A DNA stretch of 64,000 nt from Roseiarcus sp963775575 (GCA_963775575.1 CAVZJG010000002.1:682001-746000); one strand, 5' to 3'; numbered from the stretch's first letter, positions 53,629-63,417 are shown. Program-made: numbers and translations. The notes: generated by a model not told the origin, from the letters alone.

Positions 53629-54600
53629 TTACTCGGCCGCCTTGCGCGCCGGCGCCTGCAGGGCGAGCCAGCGTTCGGCCTCGAGCGCCGCCATGCAACC
53701 GAGGCCGGCGGCGGTGACTGCCTGGCGAAAGAAATCGTCGGCGACGTCGCCGGCGGCGAAAACGCCTTCGACGCTGGTCGCGGTCGAGCCCGGGGTCGTC
53801 AGCACATAGCCGTTCGGCTTGAGCGCGAGCTGGCCGCGCGCCAGTTCGTTCGCCGGTGCGTGGCCGATCGCGACGAAAATTCCCTGGGCGGCGACTTCTT
53901 CGCTCGCGCCGGTTCGGGTGTCGCGCAGCCGCACGCCGGTGACCTCGAGCGGGTCCCGCCGGCCGAGGATTTCGTCGACCGTACGGTTCCATTTCACGGC
54001 GACGTTGGGCCGCGCGGCGAGCCGTTCGCACAGGATTCTTTCCGCCCGGAACGAATCGCGTCGATGGACGACCGTGACCTCGGCGGCGATGTTGGAAAGA
54101 TACAGCGCCTCTTCGACGGCGGAATTGCCGCCGCCGACCACGATCACCTTCTTGCCGCGGAAGAAGAAGCCGTCGCAGGTTGCGCAGGCCGAGACGCCGA
54201 AGCCCTTGAACGCCTCCTCGCTCGGCAGGCCCAGCCATTTGGCCTTGGCGCCCGTGGCGAGAATGATCGCGTCGGCGGTCAGCGTCCGGCCGCTGTCGCA
54301 CTGGATGCGGAACGGGCGCTGGGAAAGGTCGAGCGCCGTGACGAATTCGCTTTGGATTCGCGCGCCGACGTGCTCGGCTTGCGCGTGCATCTGGTCCATC
54401 AGCCAGGGGCCCTGGATCGGCGCGACGAAGCCGGGATAATTCTCGACGTCGGTGGTGATCATCAACTGGCCGCCCGGCTCGAAGCCGCTGAGCAGCAGCG
54501 GCTCGACCATCGCGCGCGCGGCGTAGATCGCCGCGGTGTAGCCCGCCGGGCCGGAGCCGATGATGACGAGACGTTCGTGGGCCGCGGGGGGGATGGACAT
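53629..54600 (-). CDS. trxB: Thioredoxin reductase
   Basis: NADPH-dependent FAD enzyme reducing thioredoxin. 323 residues: FAD loop IIGSGPAGYTAAIYAARA, redox pair Cys139/Cys142 in ACATCDGFF, NADPH loop VVGGGNSAVEEALYL, and VFAAGDVADDFFRQAVTAAG. Low-molecular-weight bacterial type. The C-terminus is normal. Confidence 0.97.
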   Translation of the reverse strand: MSIPPAAHERLVIIGSGPAGYTAAIYAARAMVEPLLLSGFEPGGQLMITTDVENYPGFVAPIQGPWLMDQMHAQAEHVGARIQSEFVTALDLSQRPFRIQCDSGRTLTADAIILATGAKAKWLGLPSEEAFKGFGVSACATCDGFFFRGKKVIVVGGGNSAVEEALYLSNIAAEVTVVHRRDSFRAERILCERLAARPNVAVKWNRTVDEILGRRDPLEVTGVRLRDTRTGASEEVAAQGIFVAIGHAPANELARGQLALKPNGYVLTTPGSTATSVEGVFAAGDVADDFFRQAVTAAGLGCMAALEAERWLALQAPARKAAE

Positions 54601-54786
54601 GCGAATCTCTTTGTCGAACCGGAGAACGGGGGCTTAGGGCGCGCTGGAGAGAAAAGCGGGAAGCCGGCGCCATATATGGGCGCCGGAGCGGCTCCGGCAA
54701 TATGCGCGCGCTTGAGAATAACCGGCGCGCCGTCGGTTGCAATCGCGTGAAAAATGTCGCGTCATGCGCGGCGCATGGAGGCTCGG

Positions 54787-55398
54787 ATGCTCATCTTGCG
54801 ATCGTACCCCGCTTCGCCTTTCGGCCGCAAAGTCAGGCTCGCCGCGGCGATGCTCGGGCTGAGCGAGCGGATCGAAGTCGTCGCCGCCGACACCGGCGAT
54901 CCCGCGGATTCGCTGCGGCGGCAAAACCCTCTCGGCAAGATTCCGACGCTGATCGACGAGGACGGCGAAGCGATTTTCGACAGCCGCGTCATTGTCGAAT
55001 ATCTCGATTCGCTCGCCGGGGCGGGCGCGAGCGTCCTCTTTCCCAACGATTCGGCGGCGCGGATCAAGGCGCTGACGCTCCAGGCCGTGGCCGACGGGAT
55101 CATGGACGCCGCGATTTTGCAGGTCTACGAACTGCGCTATCGCGATCCGTCGCTCCGATCGGCCAAATGGCTCGATTATCAGGCGGACAAAGTCGCGAGG
55201 GCGCTCGCGGCGGTGGAAATCCGCCCTCCGGAGGCTTCGGCGCGCCACATCGGCGCGATCGCTCTGGCTTGCGCGCTCGGCTATCTCGATCTGCGATTCG
55301 AAGGGCTGTGGCGCTCCGCCCATCCCCGCCTCGTCGCCTGGCTCGACGCTTTTGCGGCGGGGGTTCCCGCTTTCGCGGCGACGCGCCCTCGCGGGTGA
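54787..55398 (+). CDS. Glutathione S-transferase family protein
   Basis: 203 residues. Thioredoxin-fold N-terminus SYPASPFGRKVRLAAAMLGL with probable active-site Ser, cis-Pro in NPLGKIPTLID, then IFDSRVIVEYLD; helical C-terminal domain with IALACALGYLDLRF. It resembles the group near YibF. The Met at 54787 has GGAGG upstream; the longer frame does not match. It converges with the outer membrane protein gene and shares a terminator with it. Confidence 0.92.
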   Translation: MLILRSYPASPFGRKVRLAAAMLGLSERIEVVAADTGDPADSLRRQNPLGKIPTLIDEDGEAIFDSRVIVEYLDSLAGAGASVLFPNDSAARIKALTLQAVADGIMDAAILQVYELRYRDPSLRSAKWLDYQADKVARALAAVEIRPPEASARHIGAIALACALGYLDLRFEGLWRSAHPRLVAWLDAFAAGVPAFAATRPRG

Positions 55399-55417
55399 GC
55401 GGCGAGGCCGAAAATAA

Positions 55418-55449
55418 ACAAGCCCAGCGGGCCTCCCCGCCGGGCTTGT
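55418..55449 (-). terminator. Terminator of the outer membrane protein gene
   Basis: ACAAGCCCAGCGGG pairs with CCCGCCGGGCTTGT with one mismatch around a short loop. On the minus strand it is followed by TTTATTTT. It may also act on the GST transcript from the other side. Confidence 0.85.
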
Positions 55450-55470
55450 CGAACGCCGAAACGCTTATGC

Positions 55471-56085
55471 TCAGAACTTGTAGTTCAGGCCTGCGCGGAC
55501 GAGCGAGAGGTTCAGATCGCTCTTCGTCCCCGTGCCGAAGCTCTTGTCGGCCAGCGGCTCGTAAAGATATTCCGCCTTGGCCGAGATATTGTTGGTGAAG
55601 GCGTATTCGAGGCCGCCGCCGATCACGCCGCCGTTGCGCCAATCGGACTGCGAGCCAAACCCGGCGATGCTGATCTTGTCCTCCGCGCCCGCGTAACCGC
55701 CGGTCACATAGAGCAGGGCGCGGTCGATGGCGTAGCCGGCGCGGGCGCGCGCGGTGAAGAGGTCGTCGACCCGCGAGCTGTACAGCCCGCTCTTGGTCAG
55801 ATCGGCCCAATCCCAGTCGCTCTCGACGCCGAGCACGAGCTGGCCGATCTGATAGTTGTACCCGGCCGTAACGCCCACGAGACCGCCGCTCGGATTGCCG
55901 AAATCTTTGCCGTCGGAGCCGAACCCATAGCCGCCGTTGACGCCGATATAGAAACCCGTCCAACTGAAGGCCTGGGGAGCGTAGGCAGGCATGGGCGGCG
56001 GGGGGGCCTTGTGGCTGGGCAAGTCGGCGGCCAAGGCGCTCGTCGCAACGCCCGCCAGCAGCGCGGCCAACAGAAATTTCTTCAT
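55471..56085 (-). CDS. Outer membrane beta-barrel protein (Omp25/31 type)
   Basis: 204-residue precursor: signal peptide (1-19, ALAGVATSALA-like, cleavage before ADLPSHK), Pro-rich linker, then an eight-strand barrel starting FSWTGFYIGVNGGYGFG and ending with the aromatic C-terminal residue RAGLNYKF, the outer-membrane assembly signal. Strand repeats VTAGYNYQIGQLVLGVESDW and GGGLEYAFTNNISAKAEYLY are typical of the family. A GAGGAG site precedes the ATG at 56085. Likely abundant, with a strong AT-rich upstream region. Confidence 0.93.
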   Translation of the reverse strand: MKKFLLAALLAGVATSALAADLPSHKAPPPPMPAYAPQAFSWTGFYIGVNGGYGFGSDGKDFGNPSGGLVGVTAGYNYQIGQLVLGVESDWDWADLTKSGLYSSRVDDLFTARARAGYAIDRALLYVTGGYAGAEDKISIAGFGSQSDWRNGGVIGGGLEYAFTNNISAKAEYLYEPLADKSFGTGTKSDLNLSLVRAGLNYKF

Positions 56086-56530
56086 CGCAATCTCCTCGTC
56101 AGAAACCATAACGGAGGGAATTCCAACCACCCCGCCGGCATGGAAACCATATAGAGGAAATTTCGTCGAAAGTCTGTTGCCGTCGGATCACAATCCAGCC
56201 CGCCAATGTGGCGAGAACCGGGCAATAATCGGTGAGTAATTTGATTACAAATTGAACGAAGTTACGATCGTAGTGCAGTGCAATAACGTTGCTTTATTCA
56301 CACGTGAAGCCAACAATAGCCATAACGAAGCGAACTTTAGATTGGTAAACAATTTATTTACGTCGCGCTCTATCCTAAGAGTCGCCACATTTTCGCAACC
56401 GATTGGACCGCAAATCCGTCGCGCCGCCACATTGCCGACCACAAAGGGCGGGAGACGGCGGCGCGGCCAGTCCGCACGCGGCGACGGAAAAATGCGTCGC
56501 GGCGAGCGATGCAGGCGAGGTTCGCCGCGT
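56086..56530. other. AT-rich upstream region of the outer membrane protein gene
   Basis: 445 bases, with the AT-richest part of the window near 56240-56370 (for example ACAATTTATTTACG). It likely holds the promoter of the minus-strand omp gene and could bind nucleoid proteins. No gene seen. Confidence 0.5.
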
Positions 56531-56791
56531 TCAGTCCGCCGTCGGCAATCTTCGCATGACGAATTCGATCCGGCCGTCTGCGCATTCGCGCCAGAACTCG
56601 ATTTCCGTCATGTAGGCGGCCTTGGGATAGCGCTCGAACCATTCGCGCGCCTTGGCGCGCGCTTGTGGACGCGGCAGGCAGAAGGATGCGCGCCGCCACA
56701 TATCCGCGTCCGGACTGCGTTTCCGGCGCTCGGCGCGCCGCGCCGCGGCGCGCTCGACCAGGTCGATGGGGCTGTTGCGGTCAATCGCCAT
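56531..56791 (-). CDS. Small hypothetical protein
   Basis: 86 residues, basic and helical (LVERAAARRAERRKR), then AREWFERYPKAAYMTEIEFW. No signal peptide. Not recognised, but the C-terminal half has a protein-like, non-repetitive composition and codon pattern matching the genome. Isolated between the omp promoter region and a binding-protein gene. Confidence 0.55.
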   Translation of the reverse strand: MAIDRNSPIDLVERAAARRAERRKRSPDADMWRRASFCLPRPQARAKAREWFERYPKAAYMTEIEFWRECADGRIEFVMRRLPTAD

Positions 56792-56966
56792 TCCCGCCTC
56801 CTCGCCTCGACCCTAGCGCGCTCCGACGCGCTTGGGGAGTCGCAAGGGCGTGGCGGCGCGGCGAACTTCGATCGAAGGCTCTTGGTCGGGCGCGCGTTCT
56901 GATCCGCCCGATTCCGACGATCGCTGGCGAAGGCAGGTGATTTGACGGCTCGCTCGAGGCGTCGCG

Positions 56967-58088
56967 CTACTTCCGTTTTTTCTCGCTTTGCTTTTTCCCG
57001 CTCTGCGCGTGCGCCGGGGCGCGCTCGCCCGCCGGAAAGCGCAGATGCGTCCATTCGGCTTGGACGGCGGTCGCGAGGCGCGCGTCATAGACGCCTTCGG
57101 GCCACAGAAGCCTCAAGGTTCCGTCCTGGCCTTTCGCCTGCGCGTTGACCAAGCCAGCGGCGCGCGCGTCGCGATCGGCGATATCCGGCCGCAGCAGGAA
57201 ATCCAGCAACGCATAGGCCTCGTCCGGATGGGGCGCGTCGCGCGGAATCGCGAAGGCGTCGATCGACATCGCAGCGCCCTCTCTGGGCAGAGCGAAGCGG
57301 ATATCCAAGGGGGCGTCGCCTTCGCGGCTGCGCGCGCTGGCGGCTTCCGCTTCGCCGGCGTCGCCGACGGAAAGGCACGCCGCGCCGCTCGCCAGCGCGC
57401 CGACGACGTCGCGCGCCGGGAACGCGCGCGCGACGAGCCGCGCGCGGGCGAGAAAAACGCCGGCGTTCTTGACCTCGGCCGCGCTCGCTCGGGTCGGGAT
57501 GACGCCGAGCGTCCGCCATGCCGCGATGAACAGCGCGTCGCGCGCGTCGGGCAGGACGATGCCGCAACTGGCCATTTTGCGCGTGTCGCTGGGCCCGAAC
57601 AGGCTCGCCCATGAGACCGGCGGCCCGCCGAGGCGTTTGGCGGCCTTCTCCGCGTCATAGAGGAGGCCGGTCGCGAACCAGCCGACGGGGACCGCGTAAG
57701 CGCCGCCGGGGTCATAGGCGGCGAGTTTTTGGGCGACGAGCGGCTGGATGGCGCTCGCGTTGGGAAGCCGCGCCTTGTCGAGCTTGTCCAAGGCGCCTAG
57801 GCCGATCTCGCGGGCGAGCGTCGGCCCGGAGAGGACGACGAGATCGTAAGGCCCGTCACGCCATTTGCCGTCGACGCCCGCCGATCCGTCATAGGCGTCG
57901 TAGGCGACCTGGTAGCCGCTCGCGCGCTCGAATTCCTCCAGCGCCTGCGTGTCGAAATAGTCGGCGAGCGCCAGCAGCCGCACGATCTTCGGCTTGGGCG
58001 CCGCGGGAGGAATGAACGGGGAAACGCTCTGAGCGAGCGCGCCGTGAGCGAACGCCATCGCCGCCGCCAGGATCAGCGGCCGGATCAT
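56967..58088 (-). CDS. Periplasmic solute-binding protein (spermidine/putrescine PotD type)
   Basis: 373 residues from the Met at 58088, which begins a signal peptide (MIRPLILAAAMAFAHGALAQ). The mature part matches extracellular solute-binding proteins of the PotD/polyamine group: ADYFDTQALEEFERASGYQV, YDLVVLSGPTLAREI, AVPVGWFATGLLYDAEKA and a C-terminal HPDEAYALLDFLLRPDIA. The tail is Lys/Glu-rich. No permease or ATPase is beside it, so it is an orphan receptor here. The frame opens 62 codons further upstream through an aminotransferase relic. Confidence 0.85.
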   Translation of the reverse strand: MIRPLILAAAMAFAHGALAQSVSPFIPPAAPKPKIVRLLALADYFDTQALEEFERASGYQVAYDAYDGSAGVDGKWRDGPYDLVVLSGPTLAREIGLGALDKLDKARLPNASAIQPLVAQKLAAYDPGGAYAVPVGWFATGLLYDAEKAAKRLGGPPVSWASLFGPSDTRKMASCGIVLPDARDALFIAAWRTLGVIPTRASAAEVKNAGVFLARARLVARAFPARDVVGALASGAACLSVGDAGEAEAASARSREGDAPLDIRFALPREGAAMSIDAFAIPRDAPHPDEAYALLDFLLRPDIADRDARAAGLVNAQAKGQDGTLRLLWPEGVYDARLATAVQAEWTHLRFPAGERAPAHAQSGKKQSEKKRK

Positions 58089-58129
58089 GACGCGTGCGCC
58101 GGCATGGCGACCGCGCTCGGACGATCGGG

Positions 58130-58274
58130 CGCGAGCCCCTGGAAGCGCCGCCTCGGCGGCCCTGGCGCGCACGTCCGAAATGCCCTGGCCGAGATCGACC
58201 GCCTCCCGCTCGAGCGTCGGACGCGACATCGCCTCGAAAACGCCGGCGCGGAGTTCGGAAAAAAACGAATTCAT
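58130..58274 (-). pseudogene. 5' relic of a class I/II aminotransferase gene
   Basis: Translation from 58274 reads SELRAGVFEAMSRPTLEREA, VDLGQGISDVRARAAEAAL, which follows the start of PLP aminotransferases of the methionine/kynurenine group (family form: ...FEVMSALARE...INLGQGFPD...DVRRKAADA). Homology ends within about 45 codons, and a few residues of the DGDGP loop are missing. It is in frame with, and directly before, the binding-protein gene. Confidence 0.55.
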
Positions 58275-58461
58275 CAGGGCCCTTCGTCCATCGTGCGCCG
58301 CTTCGTTCTAAGGCGCGGACCGACAAGCTCGCAACCAAATTCGGATCGATGCGCGCTCGATTAAGGCCCGACCATCGGCCGCATGTTCGTCATATCGGGC
58401 CGCGCCGCGCCGGTCTTGCTCGACCTCGTCGCGGAGAGCAGAATCGCGCTCGCAGAGGTTC

Positions 58462-60006
58462 TCACCCGATTTGGGCTTCAATGAGCGTTGGACCCCTCTC
58501 GGCGATGGCGCCGGCGAGTTCAGCGTCGAAACTGTCGGCCGTCTCGCAACGAATCGCTGGCATGCCGAAGCCCTTCGCAAGCGACGCCCAATCCATGCGC
58601 GGATCGCCAAAGTCGAGCAACCGCCGCGCTCGCGGGCTAGGCTCGCCGGATTTCGTGCGGGCCAGTTCGATGTTCAGGATTCGATAGGCGTGGTTGGCGA
58701 ATACGACGACCACGACATCGAGATTCTCGCGCGCCATGGTCCACAGGCCCTGGACAGTGTAGGCCCCAGCCCCATCGCCGGTCAGGCAGAGCGTTTTGCG
58801 TTGCGGCAAGGCTATGGCGGCGCCGACGGCGACGGGAACGCCCTGCCCGATCGCGCCGCCGGCGAGACACAGCCAATCGTGCGGCCGCGCGCCCATGGTT
58901 CGCATGTAGACGGGCAGACCAGCGGTCACCGCGTCATCGGAGACGATCGAATGTTCCGGCATGTGCCGGGCGAGCGATATCCCGATTGAATCGGCGGTCA
59001 GACTTCCGGTCGGCGCGGCGGCGTGGGCGGCGCGCTCGGCGACGACCGGACGCACGGGCGCAGAAAGTTCATCGGCAAGCGCCTGCAGCGCGAACGTTGC
59101 GTCCTCTTCGGGCGTCGCCAGCATCTCCAGCGCGCAACTCTCAGGGACCAGCAGGCTCGGGGCGCCGGGATAAGCGAAGAACGCGACCGGGGCCTTGGTC
59201 GAAGCCAAAACCAGGAGGTCGACGCCCTTCAGACTGGCCAGCGCCATCTCGCCGAAATAGGGCGTCCGCTCGGGCGCGTAGCGACCGGCGCCGCGAGGCT
59301 GACGGGCGACAAACGTGTCGATCGTGACGCGCGCGCCGCGGAGCGCGACGCGACCGGCCGCAACGACGCCCTGCTCGGCGAGCGCGTCGGAACCCATGAG
59401 GATCGCTGGCTTTTTTGCAGCTTTCAGCGCCTCGGCGATTTTTCGGATCCGTCCCGCGTCCGGCCGAGCGCGGGCCGGCGCCGCGACCGCCGGTCCGACC
59501 CCGCCCGCTTCAGACCAGGCGCAGTCGGCGGGCAAGATCAGCGTCGCCGGACCGCCGGCGCCGGTCTGGCTGGCGGCAATTGCTCCGGATGTCAGAGCTG
59601 CCGCCTCGTCCGGCGTCTCGGCCGTCTTGACCCAGATCGAGTTTGGCCAGGCCAGACCGGCGATGTTCGAGGCGAGCGGCGCGTCCAGCGCGCGGTGATA
59701 GCGGGCGTGATCGCCGACGATGTTGACGATCGGCGAATGGGCGCGCCGCGCGTTGTGAAGGTTCGCAGACCCGTTCGCCAGACCGGCGCCGAGGTGCAGC
59801 AAAGTCGAGGCCGGCTTGCCGGTCATCCGAGCATAGCCATCGGCCGCACCGGTCGCGACGCCCTCGAATAGACACAGAACGGACCGCACCCGCTGTTCGC
59901 GATCAAAGGCCGAGACCACCTGCATTTCGCTGGCGCCGGGATTGGTGAAACAGACCTCCACGCCGTTGTTCGCGAGGGTCCGCAGGATGGCCTCGGCGCC
60001 GTTCAT
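58462..60006 (-). CDS. ThDP-dependent acetolactate-synthase-like enzyme
   Basis: 514 residues. ThDP fold with the catalytic Glu in LCLFEGVATGAADGYARM, a central domain, and the ThDP/Mg motif GDGAGAYTVQGLWTMARENL. It is the short group annotated as acetolactate synthase large-subunit-like or benzoylformate/sulfopyruvate-decarboxylase-like, without the FAD/regulatory features of true IlvB. No partner gene is near, so the 2-keto acid substrate is unknown. A GAGGAGC site precedes the ATG; the frame runs further upstream without homology. Confidence 0.85.
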   Translation of the reverse strand: MNGAEAILRTLANNGVEVCFTNPGASEMQVVSAFDREQRVRSVLCLFEGVATGAADGYARMTGKPASTLLHLGAGLANGSANLHNARRAHSPIVNIVGDHARYHRALDAPLASNIAGLAWPNSIWVKTAETPDEAAALTSGAIAASQTGAGGPATLILPADCAWSEAGGVGPAVAAPARARPDAGRIRKIAEALKAAKKPAILMGSDALAEQGVVAAGRVALRGARVTIDTFVARQPRGAGRYAPERTPYFGEMALASLKGVDLLVLASTKAPVAFFAYPGAPSLLVPESCALEMLATPEEDATFALQALADELSAPVRPVVAERAAHAAAPTGSLTADSIGISLARHMPEHSIVSDDAVTAGLPVYMRTMGARPHDWLCLAGGAIGQGVPVAVGAAIALPQRKTLCLTGDGAGAYTVQGLWTMARENLDVVVVVFANHAYRILNIELARTKSGEPSPRARRLLDFGDPRMDWASLAKGFGMPAIRCETADSFDAELAGAIAERGPTLIEAQIG

Positions 60007-60481
60007 CGTTTTTGCTCCTCGGTTCGAGAGGCTTTGGATTACGTCATCCGTCATCGCGCGCAAACCCGACGCGACGCTCGCGACCAAGGCGCGATACGCT
60101 TTCGGACCGATCCAAACGACGGACGCCGCGTGCTGCTGGAGCCGAGCCCTGCGTCCCGCAGCTCGCCTATGCGCATGGAGTTTGCGCGGTTCTCCATCGA
60201 CGGACGAATGATCGATTCTGGCCCGTAATCGGATCGACGCTCTCTCGTCGGCTCTTGGGGCGGGCGGCGTCTCGGCGACGCAGCTCGGCCGGGCGTTCCG
60301 AGATTGGCGGGGCCGGGTCAATCAGGAGCTGGCGGGCGGCGGCGACCTCGTGGCCTGGGTCGCCGCTGGCCTGCCGATATCGCTCAAACTGGCGCCGCGC
60401 CCGAGTTTGCGGTTGCGCTCGCCGACGAAAGCTCGCGAAGGCTCTGGCGACTCAACGTCGGCCTGCGCTAACATTCCCGCT
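60007..60481. other. Divergent promoter region
   Basis: 475 bases between the divergent ThDP-enzyme and metallopeptidase genes. No gene with family character. Promoters for both are expected here, but no clear consensus was found. Confidence 0.4.
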
Positions 60482-61237
60482 ATGTTGCGCCTGTTTGAAC
60501 GCCGAATGCCGGCCGGACCCATCGCGCTGATCGAAGTCGCGCACGCGGGGGAGGTGTTTCGCGTCGCTTTGCGGCGCCTGTCGACTTCGCGGCGGTTCAC
60601 CTTGCGCGTGCGCGCCGCCAGCCGCGACGTGCTGCTGACGATGCCCTCGCGCAGTTCGCTCTGCTCGGCGCGCGAATTCGCCGAGCGCCACGCGGCCTGG
60701 ATCGGCGCGCGTCTGGCGCGCCTGCCGCGGCCCGTCGCCTTCGAGCCCTCGGCGGCGACGCCGCTGCGCGGCGTCAATCACACCATCGTCCATCGTCCCG
60801 ACGAGCGCGGCGTCGTGTGGACCGAAATGGGCGCGAGCGGTCCGCTGATCTGCGTGACCGGCGAGAGGCCGCATATTGCGCGGCGCGTCGCCGATTTCCT
60901 CAAACGCGAGGCGCGCAAGGACATCGAGGCGGCGGTCGCGCGTCACGCCGAGCGGCTCGGCCTCGCCCCGCCCCGCATCACGTTGCGCGACACGGCGAGC
61001 CGTTGGGGCTCGTGCTCCTCGACCGGCAGGCTGAATTTCTCTTGGCGGTTGATTCTCGCGCCGCCGGAAATTCTCGACTACCTGACCGCGCACGAAGTCG
61101 CGCATATCCTCCATATGAACCATTCGCCGGCGTTCTGGAAATTGACGCGTCGTCTCTTCCCTGAGACCGAACGCGCCGAGGCGTGGCTGAGAAGGCACGG
61201 GCCCGGTTTGCATCGCTTCGGCGCGAGCGCGGGCTGA
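60482..61237 (+). CDS. YgjP-type zinc metallopeptidase (DUF45)
   Basis: 251 residues from the ATG at 60482. The zinc motif is HEVAHILHMNHSPAFW (HExxH plus a downstream His); DTASRWGSCSSTGRLNFSW before it is the DUF45 signature. No signal peptide, so cytoplasmic. Some members of this group sit with restriction systems, but here there is none nearby. Upstream frames lack homology; a start at the Met eight codons later is also possible. Confidence 0.9.
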   Translation: MLRLFERRMPAGPIALIEVAHAGEVFRVALRRLSTSRRFTLRVRAASRDVLLTMPSRSSLCSAREFAERHAAWIGARLARLPRPVAFEPSAATPLRGVNHTIVHRPDERGVVWTEMGASGPLICVTGERPHIARRVADFLKREARKDIEAAVARHAERLGLAPPRITLRDTASRWGSCSSTGRLNFSWRLILAPPEILDYLTAHEVAHILHMNHSPAFWKLTRRLFPETERAEAWLRRHGPGLHRFGASAG

Positions 61238-61244
61238 GGCCGCC

Positions 61245-62027
61245 TTATCCGACGCTGTCGACCGCTTCGAGCATCAGGGCGAGGTCCTGCGGTCGCGACA
61301 GCCGATGGTCGCCGTCCTTGATCAAGGTCAGCGTCACCGGATCGGCCGCCATATGCTCGACGAGGGTCAGCGCGTGGCGATAGGGAACGTCTTCGTCGCG
61401 CATGCCTTGCAGAATCCGCACGGGACAAAAGCTGCGCACGGTCTGCCCGAGCAACAAGTGGCGGCGGCCGTCCTCGATGAGTTCGCGGGCGATGCGGTAG
61501 GGCTCATCGGAATAGGCCGAAGCGAGCTCGCAGAACCCCTTTTCGACGACCGCGCGGCGTTCGGCTTGGCTCGCGCGCGCCCACATCAGCGCCTCGGTGA
61601 AATCGACCGCCGGCGCCAGGAGAACCATGCCGGCCAGGCGCGCCGTCTCGCCGGCGGCCGCGAGAGCGCGCGCGACGAGAAGCGCGAGATAACCGCCCAT
61701 CGACGATCCCGCCAGGATTAGCGGCCCGCTCGTCTCGGCGCGGATCGCCGCGAGGCTCTCCTCGAGCCAGCGCGAAATCGTGCCGTCCTCGAATCGGCCG
61801 CCCGATGCGCCGTGGCCGGAATAGTCGAAGCGCAACAGCGCTTGGCCGCGCCGGGCGCAATGCTCGTCGAGCGCGGACGCCTTCGCGGAGGCCATGTCGG
61901 ACTTGAATCCGGCGAGCCAGACGATTCCGGGCAGGCCGCTACGCACTGGCGCGCGGCGGCGAAAGGCGATAGGGCGCCGGAGCGGCCCGGCGCCGACTTC
62001 GAGAAATTGCGGTTCGTCTTGGTTCAC
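61245..62027 (-). CDS. Alpha/beta hydrolase
   Basis: 260 residues. The nucleophile elbow is LILAGSSMGGYLALLVARAL (Ser in GSSMGG), preceded by LLRFDYSGHGASGG; the acid and His are in RILQGMRDEDVPYRHAL and IKDGDHRLSRPQDL. Resembles mycophenolic acid acyl-glucuronide esterase (ABHD10)/palmitoyl-thioesterase-like enzymes. Cytoplasmic, substrate unknown. It converges with the metallopeptidase gene, 7 bases apart. Confidence 0.88.
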   Translation of the reverse strand: MNQDEPQFLEVGAGPLRRPIAFRRRAPVRSGLPGIVWLAGFKSDMASAKASALDEHCARRGQALLRFDYSGHGASGGRFEDGTISRWLEESLAAIRAETSGPLILAGSSMGGYLALLVARALAAAGETARLAGMVLLAPAVDFTEALMWARASQAERRAVVEKGFCELASAYSDEPYRIARELIEDGRRHLLLGQTVRSFCPVRILQGMRDEDVPYRHALTLVEHMAADPVTLTLIKDGDHRLSRPQDLALMLEAVDSVG

Positions 62028-62188
62028 GCTTCAATCGTCCCCATGATTCGTTCGCGCCTTTTCGCCGCAACGGGGCGCTCGGCCGCGCCTTCGCGCGCCG
62101 GGGGCTTGGCCGAGCGCGCCGCGCTCGTCAATCCCCCCGCGTCGGCCCCCGTCGCGGCGGACCGACTCCGGCGACGGCGGAGGAGCGC

Positions 62189-63400
62189 GTGAGCGCGGAG
62201 GACCTCGCCCCGTTCGGCCGCGCCGAGCGCGCCTCGCTCGCAGGCCGCACGATCCTGCAGATCATTCCGCGGCTCGACGCGGGCGGCGCCGAGCGCACGA
62301 CCATCGACATCGCCGCCGCTCTGGCGCTGGCCGGCGCGCGCGCGTTGGTGGCCTCGGAAGGCGGCCGCCTGGCGGCCGAGTTGCAGGCGGTCGGCGGCGT
62401 GCTGACGCCGTTTCCGGCCGCGACCAAGAACCCGCTGGCGATGGCGCTGAACGTGCGCCGCTTGGCCCGACTCATCGTCGAAGAGCGGGTCGATCTCGTT
62501 CACGCCCGTTCGCGCGCGCCGGCCTGGGTCGCGCTCGGCGCCTGCCGCGCGACCGGTCGGCCGTTCTTCACCACCTATCACGGCGCCTATAGCGGACGCT
62601 CCGCGCTCAAGCTGCGCTACAATTCGGTGATGGCGCGCGGCGACGTCGTGATCGCCAATTCCCAGTTCACCGCCGACGAGATCGCGCGGCTCTATCCGAT
62701 CGCGCGCGGCCGCTTGCGCGTCATTCCGCGCGGCGCGGACTTGCGGCGTTTTGCGCCGGGCGCGGTCGAGCGGGCGCGGGTGGCCGGCTTGCGCGAGGCC
62801 TGGGGCGTCGCGCCGCACGAGCGCGTCGTACTGGTCGCCGCGCGGCTCGCCGCATGGAAGGGCCAGAAGGTTCTCATCGAGGCGGCGCGCCTGCTCAAGG
62901 CGCGCGGGCTCGGGGGGGTTCGCTATGTCCTGGCCGGCGACGCGCAAGGGCGGGAGGGCTACGCGCGCGAACTCGACGCGCTGATCGCCGACGCCGGGCT
63001 GACGGCGATCGTGTCGAGGGTCGGCCATTGCGCCGACATGCCCGCGGCGCTCGTCGCCGCGAGCGTGGTCGCCGTGCCCTCGACGGCGCCCGAAGCGTTC
63101 GGGCGCAGCGCGGTCGAAGCGCAGGCGATGGGCGCGATGGCGGTTGTTTCCGATTCCGGCGCGGCGCCGGAAACGGTCCTGGCGCCGCCGCAGACGCCGG
63201 AATGCGCGCGCACCGGCTGGCGCGTCCCGCCCGGCGACGCGGCGGCGCTCGCCGATGCGCTCGAAAGCGCGCTGAGCCTCGGCGCCACCGCGCGCGAAGC
63301 CCTCGCCCAACGCGCGCGCGCCCATGTCGAGCGCCATTTCTCGCTGGAGAAAATGACCGGCGACACGCTGGCGGCGTATCTCGCCGCGCTCGCGCGATAG
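62189..63400 (+). CDS. Family 4 glycosyltransferase
   Basis: 403 residues from a GTG at 62189 (GGAGGAGC upstream). GT-B fold: LQIIPRLDAGGAERTTIDIA at the N-terminus, LVHARSRAPAWVALGACRAT, FTTYHGAYSG, then the donor-site region VLVAARLAAWKGQKVLIEAA and the E-x7-E motif in PSTAPEAFGRSAVEAQAMGA. Probably adds sugar to lipopolysaccharide core or other surface glycan; the donor and acceptor are not readable. Confidence 0.92.
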   Translation: MSAEDLAPFGRAERASLAGRTILQIIPRLDAGGAERTTIDIAAALALAGARALVASEGGRLAAELQAVGGVLTPFPAATKNPLAMALNVRRLARLIVEERVDLVHARSRAPAWVALGACRATGRPFFTTYHGAYSGRSALKLRYNSVMARGDVVIANSQFTADEIARLYPIARGRLRVIPRGADLRRFAPGAVERARVAGLREAWGVAPHERVVLVAARLAAWKGQKVLIEAARLLKARGLGGVRYVLAGDAQGREGYARELDALIADAGLTAIVSRVGHCADMPAALVAASVVAVPSTAPEAFGRSAVEAQAMGAMAVVSDSGAAPETVLAPPQTPECARTGWRVPPGDAAALADALESALSLGATAREALAQRARAHVERHFSLEKMTGDTLAAYLAALAR

Positions 63401-63417
63401 AGCGCCTGCGCTTCGCT

